From positions 62,001 through 126,000 of the IMG/VR virus record IMGVR_UViG_3300023174_003623: 64,000 bases of DNA; one strand, written 5' to 3'. The position numbers were made by a program, and so were the translations under genes. The number at the start of each line of letters is the position of its first letter. The stretch's first letter is position 1. Below the pieces are notes generated by a model that was given only the letters and a program-made list of their open reading frames with translations, ran no database searches and had not been told where the DNA came from. This document shows, in pieces, positions 1-10,471 of this stretch. The stretch is from a virus.

Positions 1-1
1 A

Positions 2-2677
2 ACAGATAGTACTGGTAGTATTGCTTCTCTTCTTATAACAAATAGCGGTAGATCATTTTCTTCAAGTGGACCCTTTACTGTAAGAATTGCCAACAGTTCT
101 GGTGGTTATTCAAATGGAGCTAAAGTAGTAAATGCTTCTGTAATCTCAAGTGGAAGTGCTGGTTTATACTCAAATACAGATTATCTAATTTTTCCAAGTC
201 CATCTGCTCCCGCTGGTGGTAATGCTTTTGCAAACGTCTTTACAGTAATCAATGGGAGTATGTCTTTAGCATTAGTAAATGCTACTGTAATCACATTAGG
301 CAATAATTATGGATTCACTTTAGACCCAACCTCATCTATAAATGGTTATGTAGCTAATAGTACAGGCGGAAAAATAAGATATTTAAATTCAAATATTGTA
401 AGTTCAATAATTGTTTCAAATTCTTCGCCCGTATATAGAGTTGCTAATGTAGTTATAACTGGCACTGCTAATGGACAAAATTATAATTCTACTAAGGTTT
501 TAAGAGTTGATATTGCGGATGGTGGCGTAGGATATAATTCAATAGCCAATAATATATTAATTTTCAGTGGTGGTGCAGGTTCTGGTGCCAATGCTACATT
601 TGTTAATAATAGCTTAGGTTCTATTATTTCGGTTACAATGGTAGCTAATGGCACCGGCTACACCTCTGTTCCAGCCGTAACAGCAAATGCGACAGCAAAT
701 GGTGTAGGTGCAAATTTAGTTGCAGTATTAGCTAATTCAATAACTTTTTCTAGTACTACTGGTGGTTATGGTGCTGTAGCATATTTTACAAATACTGCAT
801 CAGGAAATATTGTATCAATATCTGTTGTAAATGCAGGATTTGGTTATACTTCAGTACCAACTGCAACTATATCAGATCCAGTTGGTACTGGAGCAGTATT
901 TACAGTATCTGCAAACGGAGGCGCAAATCTATTTGCTGTAGATGATATTGTCTATGTAACTAATGGCAATATAAATGCTACTGCTACTGTAGCAGTGAAT
1001 GCTACACTTTTTATAACATCTACGACAGTCACAAATAGTGGCAAAGGATTTAATCCTTCTACTATGTTTGTTTACGCTGCAAATTCGAGTGGTGGAAATT
1101 ATCGATATTTTAATAATACTGTAATTAGAGATATTTCTGTTGCAAATGGTGGATTTACTGGTTTTTGTAGTAATAGTGACGTTTTAACTATTACAAATGG
1201 CGCTATAAATGCCATAGCAAACGTGAGATCAAATACTGTTGGTGGTTTATCTACTATAAATCTAACGACCAGTGGTCTTGGTTTTGCGAATCACTCTTCT
1301 TTGGTTATGAAATTAACCAATTCTACTGGTGGTGATATTCGTTATTTAAATGACTATATTGTAAATTCATACTCGATTTCAGATGGTGGTTCAGGATATA
1401 ATAATACAGATGTAATTATTATATCAAGTAATGATTCTACTATCAACTCTACTGCTAATATCATTACAACAACTACTGGGACAATTACTTCTGTTACATT
1501 TAATAATAGAGGAAAAGGTATTGCACCATGGTATATTTCTAATTTAAATATTGTAACTGGTGGGACTGGTTATTCTAACGCTGATAAAATTGTATTTTAT
1601 GGTGGTGGTGGAAGCGGCGCAAATGCAGTACTTCTTACAAATACTTCTGGTGGAATTGTTAGAGCGTATATTGTTGCTCCCGGTATAAATTATACAAGCG
1701 CACCAACAGTAGCAATAACAACATCGACAGGTAGTAGTGCAAATATTACTGCTAGCATTACTAAACCTTCTAGACTTAGAATATATGATGCAAACAATAA
1801 TCCATCATCTGGTCAATTTGCAGATATATCTTTCATGGTGTCTTTATCAGCAAATGCAGTGGCTAATTTAGTATATGCCCCTATTTTAGGTAATACTACA
1901 ATGATTGCTAATGTTGTAAGTGCTGCAAATGTTTCTGTAAATTTAAGTGATACTGCTAATTTAATTTTTGTATCTAATGCTGCACCAAACGTTTCAATTA
2001 ATCTAACTGGTCAGACTACATCATTTAGTAGTTCATTAGGTGCTGGTGATTACATTTACCTACAAACAAATAATGATCAATCGCAATTATTACAAGTCAA
2101 AAGTGTAACAAATTCTTCTCATTTAGAGGTAAATTCTTTTCCAGCATTCACTTCTAATGGTGTTGCAATTTCTGCTGCGAATGTGCATGCTCGTGGAAAT
2201 GTATTAGATAAAGCTTCAGGATATATTCAAGTTACAAATGTAGTTGGTTTTTTCACACAAGCAAATATTGTATATGGATTATCTTCTCAATCATCAGGAA
2301 ACGTTACTGCCATTTCCTTCAATGGAGTTTCTAAAACTGGTACAACTGTAAATCAATTATTTTATTATGGGGTGTCATCTGTTTCTGGCATTTTCCAAGA
2401 AGATGAAACAGTATATGCCAGTGGCGCTACTGCTACTTATCATTCTGGTAATAGCTCATCAATATTTGTGACTAGTCAAAATGGAATTTTTTATCCGGGA
2501 AATACAGTCACAGGGGCTTGTAGTTTTGCAACTGCTGTATTATCTTCAGGTAGTTCATATAAATATGAAGGTGATTTTATTAGGGGGTCTGGAGACGTAA
2601 TCTATATTGAAAATATAGAACCCATTTCTCGTTCTAATACCCAATCGGAAACTATAAAACTTATAGTGGAGTTTTAG
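2..2677 (+). CDS. Large repeat-rich virion structural protein (5' end outside window)
   Basis: The reading frame is open to the left edge: codons from base 2 continue without a stop into the first internal Met at 260, so the gene starts upstream and at least 891 residues are present here. The protein is rich in Asn, Ser, Thr, Gly and Val and repeats short turn motifs such as GGVGYNS, NGTGYTSVP, DGGSGYNN and GGTGYSN, each followed by strand-like stretches, which suggests a long beta-rich shaft. It ends 4 bases before the DUF4815-type baseplate gene, so it is most likely a tail or fibre structural protein of the same operon. A related turn motif appears in the gene at 7281. No catalytic motif is visible. 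The structural role is inferred from composition and position. Confidence 0.75.
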   Translation, partial: TDSTGSIASLLITNSGRSFSSSGPFTVRIANSSGGYSNGAKVVNASVISSGSAGLYSNTDYLIFPSPSAPAGGNAFANVFTVINGSMSLALVNATVITLGNNYGFTLDPTSSINGYVANSTGGKIRYLNSNIVSSIIVSNSSPVYRVANVVITGTANGQNYNSTKVLRVDIADGGVGYNSIANNILIFSGGAGSGANATFVNNSLGSIISVTMVANGTGYTSVPAVTANATANGVGANLVAVLANSITFSSTTGGYGAVAYFTNTASGNIVSISVVNAGFGYTSVPTATISDPVGTGAVFTVSANGGANLFAVDDIVYVTNGNINATATVAVNATLFITSTTVTNSGKGFNPSTMFVYAANSSGGNYRYFNNTVIRDISVANGGFTGFCSNSDVLTITNGAINAIANVRSNTVGGLSTINLTTSGLGFANHSSLVMKLTNSTGGDIRYLNDYIVNSYSISDGGSGYNNTDVIIISSNDSTINSTANIITTTTGTITSVTFNNRGKGIAPWYISNLNIVTGGTGYSNADKIVFYGGGGSGANAVLLTNTSGGIVRAYIVAPGINYTSAPTVAITTSTGSSANITASITKPSRLRIYDANNNPSSGQFADISFMVSLSANAVANLVYAPILGNTTMIANVVSAANVSVNLSDTANLIFVSNAAPNVSINLTGQTTSFSSSLGAGDYIYLQTNNDQSQLLQVKSVTNSSHLEVNSFPAFTSNGVAISAANVHARGNVLDKASGYIQVTNVVGFFTQANIVYGLSSQSSGNVTAISFNGVSKTGTTVNQLFYYGVSSVSGIFQEDETVYASGATATYHSGNSSSIFVTSQNGIFYPGNTVTGACSFATAVLSSGSSYKYEGDFIRGSGDVIYIENIEPISRSNTQSETIKLIVEF

Positions 2678-2681
2678 CTAA

Positions 2682-5600
2682 ATGCCTATTAATACAGATT
2701 TAAACGTATCTCCTTATTTTGATGATTATAATGAGAATGATGATTATTATAAGATTTTATTTAAACCGGGAGTTGCGGTTCAAGTTCGTGAGCTAAATCA
2801 GCTTCAGACAATTTTACAAAAGCAAATTGAGCGGTTTGGTGATAATATCTATAAAAGAGGTACTATCATTGATGGTTGTAATTTTGTTTTTCATAATCCA
2901 TTACCTTATGTTAAAATTAATGATCTCGAAACTGATGGTACTCCAGTAAACATTTCTGCATTTAAAGGTTATCTAGTTAAGAACTCAGCAAATCTTGTTG
3001 CTCAAGTTTTAGAAACCTCAACAGGATTTGAGGCAACTTATCCTGATTTAAATACTATTTTTGTTAAATATTTAAATCATGGTATTTCTGGAAATAAAAC
3101 CAATTTTTCCGCAGATGATATTCTGACTGTTTATGATCCAGCCTTAGCTATTTCTGATGTTGATGTTAATGTAAAGTCTTCTGGATTTAGCAATACCGAT
3201 ACTCCAGTATTTTTAAGTGCAATTGCAGTACAAAATAGTATTGGTGGGCAGTCTTTTGTCAATGCAACGGGGCAAGCTTGTACTTTTATTGTTGGTGAAG
3301 TACTTACACAAGATGTAACTGGAGCAAGAGCAGAAATCAGACAAGTTAATGCAACAGCAAATGTTGATAACTTAATTCTTAAAATTAGACCTTTAGCATC
3401 TGAACTTCGCATAGGAAATACTGATTCTTGGTCCTTTTTTGAAGGGTATTCATTTACTTCATCTTCTTCAAAGATCACAGCAAATTTAACATCAATAATT
3501 GGTTCTGGAGCTAAAGGAAGTATTATTACTGATGTTAATGGTGGCGTAACTTCTTTTATAGTTACATCTGGTGGCCGAGGTTATTATGTTGAGCCATACG
3601 CAACAGTTAAATATAATCTTGCAAATACAAGCTCATCTGCTAATGCTTTAATTGATGCTCTTAATATCACATCCAAAAATTATGCTGCAAAGATAACGGT
3701 AAACAGTGCTGCCGACGCTATTGGTAGTGGGTATGGTTTCAGTGTTTCTGATGGTATCATTTACCAAAAAGGTTATTTTTCAAGAGTAAGTGAAAATTTT
3801 GTAGTAGTGGAAAAATATTCCACCTCGACTAATAATGTCGTTGGGTTTGATACAATAGAAGATATAGATGATTATACTAATAACCCTAGATTATATGATA
3901 ATGCTACTGGCACATTTAATGTTAATGCACCGGGAGCAAATCGTCTTAAATTAACTCCAGTGCTTACTGTTCTTACAAAAGAAGAAGCTGAAGCTAATGA
4001 TACTTTCTTTTCAATTGTAGAATTTAGTGAAGGTAAACCGTTTAAACAAAATAAAACTACACAATTCAATACCATTAATAAACAGTTGGCAAGAAGAACT
4101 GCTGAAGAAAGTGGTGATTACGTTATTGATCAGTTTCTTGTAACAACTACAGGACAAGAAACATTTGCAGATGAAGCTTCTCAGTTTGAAGTTGCAATTG
4201 ATCCGGGTTTAGCATATATCGATGGATATCGAGTAGAGACAAATAGTTCTTATTATAAAGATATTCGTAAAGGTACAACTACTGAAGTTATTTCAAATAC
4301 TGCCATTTCTATAAATTATGGAAATTATATTCAGGTAAAAGAACTTGGTGGTTTGTTTAAATTTTCAGTAGGAGCTACCATTTCTTTAAGAAATACTGCT
4401 GCAACTTATTTGACAAGTTCATCTGGAACTTCTCAGTTTGCTACTCCTAGTGCAGTTGGTAATGAAATTGGCACAGCTAGAATTCGTTCATTATTACTAG
4501 TAAATGGAGTGGCGGGAGAACCATCAGCCACCTATTATATGTATTTGTTCGATATTAGAATGAATACTGGAAAAAACTTTAAAGATACAAGAAGTGTTTT
4601 TTATGATGGAACTGGTACGAATGATGGTGTTGCTGATATAATCTTAAATGGTACAGAAGCTACAATTTATGATCCTAAAAATAGTTCTTTATTGTATTAT
4701 TCTGGCGCAACATCTCTTAAAAACGCAAATAATCTCTCATACACATATAGAACAGTAGATGACACTATAAGCTGCGCTACTAGTGGACAAATGTCGGTTT
4801 CTGTTGCAGCTAATCCCGGAGAATTTTTTCCTTATAATAGCACACTATCAGATACACAAAAACTCTCAATTATTGTTGTTCCATTGGCTACTGCTATTTG
4901 TGTTAATGCTGTTGGGGGTATTAGTGTTACAACATTGGCTAATACTACTGTTACAGGAACATCTACAGTATTTAATAGTGTGTTTCAAGTTGGCGATTAT
5001 GTAAGAATTGCTAATTCTACTGCCGCAGAAATTAAACGAATTACTGCAATTGCTAATGCTACATCAATGACTGTTAATGGCACTATTGCAAATGCTTATT
5101 CTTCAGGAAACGTATCATTAATATTTCCAAAATATGCACCAATTCCTTTATATTTGAGAAATAATAGAACTGTAACTGTAAGTGCTAATACCACATTAGT
5201 AATTAATCTTGGTAATACAATTGCGTCTGCTGTAAATGTTGCAGTTTCATATAATGCACAAAGAAATGTAAATGCAGTTTCTAAAACTATAACTCGCAAA
5301 GCTTATGTGCAAATTAATACTGCAACAAATATTGCCAACAATAAAGGTCCATGGTGTTTAGGTGTACCCGATATTGTTAGATTAAGAAATGTATATTTGG
5401 GTAATAGTATTGCAGTTACAACAAGTGATACAGTTGTTACATCAAATTTCTGGATAGATCATAATCAAAAGAAAGATTATTATGATGTTGGGTTTTTATA
5501 TAAAAAACCAGAATATCCCGTATCTTCTAGTGTATTTTTACTTGCGGAATTTGATGTATTAAATGTCACTCAACAAGGATTAAAAACGATAGCATCATAT

Positions 5601-7265
5601 CCAATTGATGATAGTGTATTATTAGCTAATAGTGCAACATCTATCAATACTGTTGAAATTCCTGAAATGTATAATGATAACGACGAATATTTTGATTTAA
5701 GAGATTATTTTGATTTCAGACCATATTCATCAAATACAGCTACGATCACCACAACAGCAGCTAGTGCAACACTCAATCCAATTGAACCAACGCAAGCTAA
5801 TAGATTTGATACTACTTATGATAAAAAATTTCCAGCACCCCAATCAGATTGCGTTACAACTTTAGAAAAATACTTAGGACGAACTGACGCTATTGTAATT
5901 TCTTCTAATGGAGATTTTAGAATTATAGAAGGAACATCTTCAAATAAACCTAAACTTCCTGATATTCCAAGCGATGGATTATTAATTAACTATTTGGTTA
6001 TTCCACCATATCCATCTTTACCTAAAAACAACAGTGCAAATACTAATCAGTTTTTAGATAAAAAAATAGCAAATATCAAACTAACTAATAAACGACAAAC
6101 TGATTACAAAGTTTCAGTTCCTATTGATGAACAGGGATTGGCATTTTCTCAACCAAAACGTTATACTATGAAAGAGATTGGTTCTCTTGAAAGACGTATT
6201 TCTGATTTAGAATATTATACATCATTGAGTGCTACTGAAGATACAATAAATAATTTAGAATTGACTAGTTCTTCAGATAATACAAATAGATATAAGTTTG
6301 GATTCTTTGTAGATAATTTTACTACTGTTAATTTTGCAGAAATTAATGACCCAACATATAATGCACAAATTTATGGGTATGAATTACATCCTGCAAAGAA
6401 ACAAATACAAATTAAATATACTGCAAATCTTAATGATACGGGAACCGTTACTTGTTTAAATGGTGAGAAAATTATTCTTCCTTCAACAAGAAAACGTTTG
6501 ATTGGTCAATCGATTGCAACGGAATCCACTACAATAGATGTAGCAGTAACATCAACATTATATACCACTACTGGTACTCAAATACAATCTCAGACTACTC
6601 AAGTAAAACAAATTACTACTACTGATTATGAATTATTATCTGGAACTACTCAAGTATCATCAACAAAAACTGTTGCCGATACAAAAGGTAGTATAGGTAG
6701 TGTGCCGGCAGGACGCACTTGGTCTAGAAAATTTGAAGTTGGAAAATTAGCCGGTAGAATATTTGCACAAGGTGACTGTCAGCAAAATAAAGGAAACTTG
6801 CCTTATTTACAAAGATATGTAAACGGCACTTGGACGACTATTGCTAGCGGTTATTTTGGAGGAGAAGCACCATCTACTGTTGGAACAAATGGTAATAGAC
6901 ATTGGGCCTTATCTTATAATTATACACCTAATTCTTCTGCAACTGATAGACAATTTAGAGTTGTATTGGATAACAATTCTGGCACAGCCGATTTAGATAA
7001 TAGTTATTATCCTAGATCTAAAGATGTGACTACTATTAGCAATGCCACAACATATAAAGTAAATGCTGATACTAGTACTGAAACAAAAACTGAAATTATA
7101 CCAAATTCGACAATAGTTGAAAATACAACATATATAATTCAACCATTGTTTAATTCTAAATTAACTGGATTAATGACTATAGATAATTTATTTAATTCTC
7201 CATCTTCATTAAATTCTCCATTTATTGACCTTGCTTCAACAATTAGAAATGATATAAATTCGTAA
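2682..7265 (+). CDS. DUF4815-type baseplate/tail structural protein
   Basis: A 1527-residue protein. Its N terminus (SPYFDDYNENDDYYKILF, then VRELNQLQTILQKQIERFG, residues about 10-52) is the signature opening of the DUF4815 family, a long structural protein found beside baseplate genes in many T4-like phages of marine bacteria. The rest is beta-rich, with an NTT/TVTGTSTVF-type repeat near residue 750 and a polar C-terminal region that includes a probable carbohydrate-like jelly-roll stretch (about residues 1360-1450). It follows the preceding structural gene by 4 bases and precedes another by 15, so they are probably co-transcribed. The role is inferred as a peripheral baseplate or fibre-attachment component. 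The family assignment is fairly secure; the exact position in the virion is unknown. Confidence 0.8.
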   Translation: MPINTDLNVSPYFDDYNENDDYYKILFKPGVAVQVRELNQLQTILQKQIERFGDNIYKRGTIIDGCNFVFHNPLPYVKINDLETDGTPVNISAFKGYLVKNSANLVAQVLETSTGFEATYPDLNTIFVKYLNHGISGNKTNFSADDILTVYDPALAISDVDVNVKSSGFSNTDTPVFLSAIAVQNSIGGQSFVNATGQACTFIVGEVLTQDVTGARAEIRQVNATANVDNLILKIRPLASELRIGNTDSWSFFEGYSFTSSSSKITANLTSIIGSGAKGSIITDVNGGVTSFIVTSGGRGYYVEPYATVKYNLANTSSSANALIDALNITSKNYAAKITVNSAADAIGSGYGFSVSDGIIYQKGYFSRVSENFVVVEKYSTSTNNVVGFDTIEDIDDYTNNPRLYDNATGTFNVNAPGANRLKLTPVLTVLTKEEAEANDTFFSIVEFSEGKPFKQNKTTQFNTINKQLARRTAEESGDYVIDQFLVTTTGQETFADEASQFEVAIDPGLAYIDGYRVETNSSYYKDIRKGTTTEVISNTAISINYGNYIQVKELGGLFKFSVGATISLRNTAATYLTSSSGTSQFATPSAVGNEIGTARIRSLLLVNGVAGEPSATYYMYLFDIRMNTGKNFKDTRSVFYDGTGTNDGVADIILNGTEATIYDPKNSSLLYYSGATSLKNANNLSYTYRTVDDTISCATSGQMSVSVAANPGEFFPYNSTLSDTQKLSIIVVPLATAICVNAVGGISVTTLANTTVTGTSTVFNSVFQVGDYVRIANSTAAEIKRITAIANATSMTVNGTIANAYSSGNVSLIFPKYAPIPLYLRNNRTVTVSANTTLVINLGNTIASAVNVAVSYNAQRNVNAVSKTITRKAYVQINTATNIANNKGPWCLGVPDIVRLRNVYLGNSIAVTTSDTVVTSNFWIDHNQKKDYYDVGFLYKKPEYPVSSSVFLLAEFDVLNVTQQGLKTIASYPIDDSVLLANSATSINTVEIPEMYNDNDEYFDLRDYFDFRPYSSNTATITTTAASATLNPIEPTQANRFDTTYDKKFPAPQSDCVTTLEKYLGRTDAIVISSNGDFRIIEGTSSNKPKLPDIPSDGLLINYLVIPPYPSLPKNNSANTNQFLDKKIANIKLTNKRQTDYKVSVPIDEQGLAFSQPKRYTMKEIGSLERRISDLEYYTSLSATEDTINNLELTSSSDNTNRYKFGFFVDNFTTVNFAEINDPTYNAQIYGYELHPAKKQIQIKYTANLNDTGTVTCLNGEKIILPSTRKRLIGQSIATESTTIDVAVTSTLYTTTGTQIQSQTTQVKQITTTDYELLSGTTQVSSTKTVADTKGSIGSVPAGRTWSRKFEVGKLAGRIFAQGDCQQNKGNLPYLQRYVNGTWTTIASGYFGGEAPSTVGTNGNRHWALSYNYTPNSSATDRQFRVVLDNNSGTADLDNSYYPRSKDVTTISNATTYKVNADTSTETKTEIIPNSTIVENTTYIIQPLFNSKLTGLMTIDNLFNSPSSLNSPFIDLASTIRNDINS

Positions 7266-7280
7266 AGAGGAAAGAACACT

Positions 7281-10259
7281 ATGGCATCATTTGCTGTAAC
7301 TCCACAAAAAGTAACACAAGACCAGACTAATTTCATTTATCCAATGAATTGTAGTGTTTCTGGATTAAAACCAAATTCTACATATGATTTTTATGTAGAT
7401 GGAAAAAAAAGAAATGATGCAGTAGTACAAGGCACTAGTAAAGTTTATACTGGAACTGGTACAGTTAATGGATTAAAAAGTGATGCTAGCGGGAAATGTT
7501 CTTTTACCTTTTTTCCTATAGTAATAAATGGATTTAATAATGCAAATATTGGTGGTCTTAATTCTCGTAATAATTGGAATACTCCATTACCTAAAAAATT
7601 AGAATTAATTGGGCCTGATGGTAAATCTGCTGCTATTTCTAAACCACCCGCAGTTAGTGCTTCTAATCCAATAGTATATTCAAATAAGCCACCAACTGTC
7701 CCACCAGACAAAGTTACTGAAAAAATTATTTCTAATAATACGATTGAAACTGGAAGAACTGATTTAGGAGTAATTAGACAAACTACTTCATATGGTACGG
7801 GTAATCAAACTCCACTTTCAGAAGTTTCATTATATTTTGACTATATACAATCATTTTATATTGACCCATCATCTGTTGGTGGTAGTCAAACTGTAAGTGT
7901 ATCTGATATAGAATTATTTTTCAAGCAAAAACCTAATGCTAAACACAATCAATCTCAAATATTAAATCCCGGTGTATATTTGTACATCTGTCAAATGAAA
8001 GATGGTCAACCCGATTTATCTAAAATATATGCTGAATCTAAAATAAGATTAGAATATAGTGAAATTTTTCCATCATTAGATGCTAAATCTGAGACTATTT
8101 TTTCTTTTAAATCCCCTTTACTTTTAAAAACAGGTGAATCTTACGGTATTGTAATCAATTTTGAAGATCCTCAATTTTCTTTATGGACAGCAACTCAAGG
8201 TAAAAACTCAATTAATACTGGAAAGATTTGTGGCAGTGCCTATACATCTGGTAAATTATTTAGAGCAAGTAACTATCTAGAAATTGATAATGACCCTAAA
8301 ACCTTTGATCAACTTTTTAAACCATTATCCGATACAGATTTAAAATTTTATGTAAATGTTTTAGAATTTGATACTACAACTAGAACTGTAGAATTAGTCA
8401 ATCAAGATTATGAATTTTTAACTTTTACAAATTTGGTAGCAAACAATGTATTGATGTCGTCATTTTTAATTGGTGAAAATATATATCAAGATTTTGGCAA
8501 CACTAGTGCGAATGTAACCTTTTATAAATCGGGTACATTGAATATTAATGCTGGAGTATTAGGTGCAATTCATAGTCTCGATTCAGTTCAATATAATGTT
8601 TATGGAACTGGTACAAAATTTTTTACAGATGTGGATTATAATGATGCCATAGTTATTACTGATGGTACATTAGGAAATACAGATATTAGAAAAGTATCTA
8701 AAATTATAAGTGATACACAAATAAGATTAGATAAACCAACATCTTTTACAAATTCTGCTGCCAGATATAAAGTTACTGCTGTTGGTACTTTTGAGAATTT
8801 ATTATTAAACCCAAATACTGCCATTTTAAATAATTCAAATGCTAGTGACACAACTCGATTTATTAAAGATGGGGTGAATTATATTACTTTTACTGGTGGT
8901 AGTAATTATGCAAATAGCGATTATATCATATTTACTGGTGGTGTAGTAGAAGGCAGAGCTAATCTAGTTACAAATTCTTCAGGTGGTATTATAAGTATTA
9001 ATATTACAAATACTGGATATGGATTTACAGCTACACCAACAGCTACACTTTATACATCATCTGGAGTATCAGGTGGCACGGGTACATCTGCGGTTCTTAC
9101 AGTTTCTAGTGGTGCTCAATTAAAAGGTGAAATGTCTTTAGTTAAAGCAGAAATTTCCAATGTAACCGTTTTTTCAGTCGATTCGGTTATTCCAGATGTT
9201 CAAGTGCAAGTAAAAGGTTCTTCGTATAAAGAATCTAAAATGAATTTTGCAGTATTAGACACAGTTTCAAATGCATATACAATATCTACATCAAACTATA
9301 TTCCTGTGATTAATGATTCGATTGATATTAAAAATTATGATGCATCTATTCTTTCAAAATCACTTGAAATTGCAAATAAATCAACATTAATTTCCTCTAT
9401 TTCAGAAGGAAAAAGTTCTATTTTAAAATTTGATATTGGAACTTCTAACAAATACGAATCTCCAGAATTACATACCTCATTAGCTTCAATATATGCGTTT
9501 TATAATTCAATTAATAATGATGCGACAAATGAACATACAAATTCTGGTAACGCAACGTCACGCCACATTTCTAAGAAAATTACTTTTGCTAAAAACAGAT
9601 TTGCTGAAGACGTTAGACTCATTACAAACGTATGGAGACCTTCTGGCACCGATGTTAAGTTCTATGCTCGTATTCATAATTCAAAGGACGAGGATGCCTT
9701 TGATGATAAAGATTGGTCAGAACTTGAACTAAAAGATGCTGCATATGGTGGTCGAGTTTATAGTAGTTTAACAGATAGTAAAGATTATGTAGAATTGACA
9801 TATGGATTTCGTTCCTATCCTATAATCGCAACGACTGCATCTGGAATAGCAACTCTTGCTAATTCTAGTATAACAAATACTACTGTGACAGGTGTGGGTA
9901 CATCTTTCAATACAGAAATAGCAAATGGTGATGTTATTGTATTTTATGATCCATTATTTGCAAATACAAATTATGCTGTTGCGGTTGTTGCAAACACTCC
10001 AGTTTCATCTTCTTTTGAAATAAATAAAGCAATAGGTAATGTAAGTTTAGGTACAGCTTCTCTTAAAATTGGAGTAGCTTCTCGTAAAAATAGTGCATTC
10101 AATAATATTCAAAACGAAAATGTTGTACGTTATTATTCGACTAGTCTTACTGAGTTTGATACATACGATACCTTAGCTATTAAAATTGTACCATTATCAA
10201 ATAATTCTAATATTGTTCCGAGAGTAAATGATATAAGTGTTATTGGAGTTTCTGCATGA
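7281..10259 (+). CDS. Large virion structural protein, tail region
   Basis: A 992-residue protein starting at an ATG preceded by AGAGGAAAG. The N-terminal part (residues about 5-100) has the look of an Ig-like or fibronectin-like beta domain (SGLKPNSTYDFYVDGK). The middle contains a GGSNYANSDYIIFTGG-type Gly/Tyr turn block (about 537-610) like the repeats of the first gene of the window. The C-terminal third (SSYKESKMNFAV to PIIATTASGIATL) resembles long structural proteins that follow DUF4815 genes in T4-like phages. It overlaps the next small gene by 4 bases (ATGA), suggesting translational coupling. Role in the baseplate or fibre is inferred from context only. Confidence 0.7.
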   Translation: MASFAVTPQKVTQDQTNFIYPMNCSVSGLKPNSTYDFYVDGKKRNDAVVQGTSKVYTGTGTVNGLKSDASGKCSFTFFPIVINGFNNANIGGLNSRNNWNTPLPKKLELIGPDGKSAAISKPPAVSASNPIVYSNKPPTVPPDKVTEKIISNNTIETGRTDLGVIRQTTSYGTGNQTPLSEVSLYFDYIQSFYIDPSSVGGSQTVSVSDIELFFKQKPNAKHNQSQILNPGVYLYICQMKDGQPDLSKIYAESKIRLEYSEIFPSLDAKSETIFSFKSPLLLKTGESYGIVINFEDPQFSLWTATQGKNSINTGKICGSAYTSGKLFRASNYLEIDNDPKTFDQLFKPLSDTDLKFYVNVLEFDTTTRTVELVNQDYEFLTFTNLVANNVLMSSFLIGENIYQDFGNTSANVTFYKSGTLNINAGVLGAIHSLDSVQYNVYGTGTKFFTDVDYNDAIVITDGTLGNTDIRKVSKIISDTQIRLDKPTSFTNSAARYKVTAVGTFENLLLNPNTAILNNSNASDTTRFIKDGVNYITFTGGSNYANSDYIIFTGGVVEGRANLVTNSSGGIISINITNTGYGFTATPTATLYTSSGVSGGTGTSAVLTVSSGAQLKGEMSLVKAEISNVTVFSVDSVIPDVQVQVKGSSYKESKMNFAVLDTVSNAYTISTSNYIPVINDSIDIKNYDASILSKSLEIANKSTLISSISEGKSSILKFDIGTSNKYESPELHTSLASIYAFYNSINNDATNEHTNSGNATSRHISKKITFAKNRFAEDVRLITNVWRPSGTDVKFYARIHNSKDEDAFDDKDWSELELKDAAYGGRVYSSLTDSKDYVELTYGFRSYPIIATTASGIATLANSSITNTTVTGVGTSFNTEIANGDVIVFYDPLFANTNYAVAVVANTPVSSSFEINKAIGNVSLGTASLKIGVASRKNSAFNNIQNENVVRYYSTSLTEFDTYDTLAIKIVPLSNNSNIVPRVNDISVIGVSA

Positions 10260-10471
10260 CACAATATGCTAAAACTAATCATTCTGGGATTCTTCGTGAT
10301 ATATCGACAAATGTTATCATAAATACTAATGATGCAGATTATAATCGAATCTTAGAACAAAGAAAGCAAAATAGACAATCTCAAATGATTCAACAGCAAA
10401 TTGATAGTCTTAGAAATGAATTTGTTGAATTAAAAGAAATGCTTAAACAAGTAATAAATGGAAACAAATAA
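10256..10471 (+). CDS. Small coiled-coil protein between structural genes
   Basis: A 71-residue protein whose start overlaps the stop of the preceding gene and whose stop shares a base with the start of the following fibre gene, so all three are tightly coupled. The N-terminal half (GILRDISTNVIINTNDADYNRILEQRK) resembles small phage proteins that precede fibre genes. The C-terminal half (QQQIDSLRNEFVELKEMLKQV) is a clear coiled coil of about four heptads. It may be a trimerising adaptor or an assembly chaperone for the large neighbours. No specific family is claimed. Confidence 0.7.
   Translation: MTQYAKTNHSGILRDISTNVIINTNDADYNRILEQRKQNRQSQMIQQQIDSLRNEFVELKEMLKQVINGNK

Noticed and set aside
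260-2677. ATG at 260 as the real start of the first gene
   Set aside because: The frame stays open with similar residue composition to the left edge and there is no ribosome site before 260.
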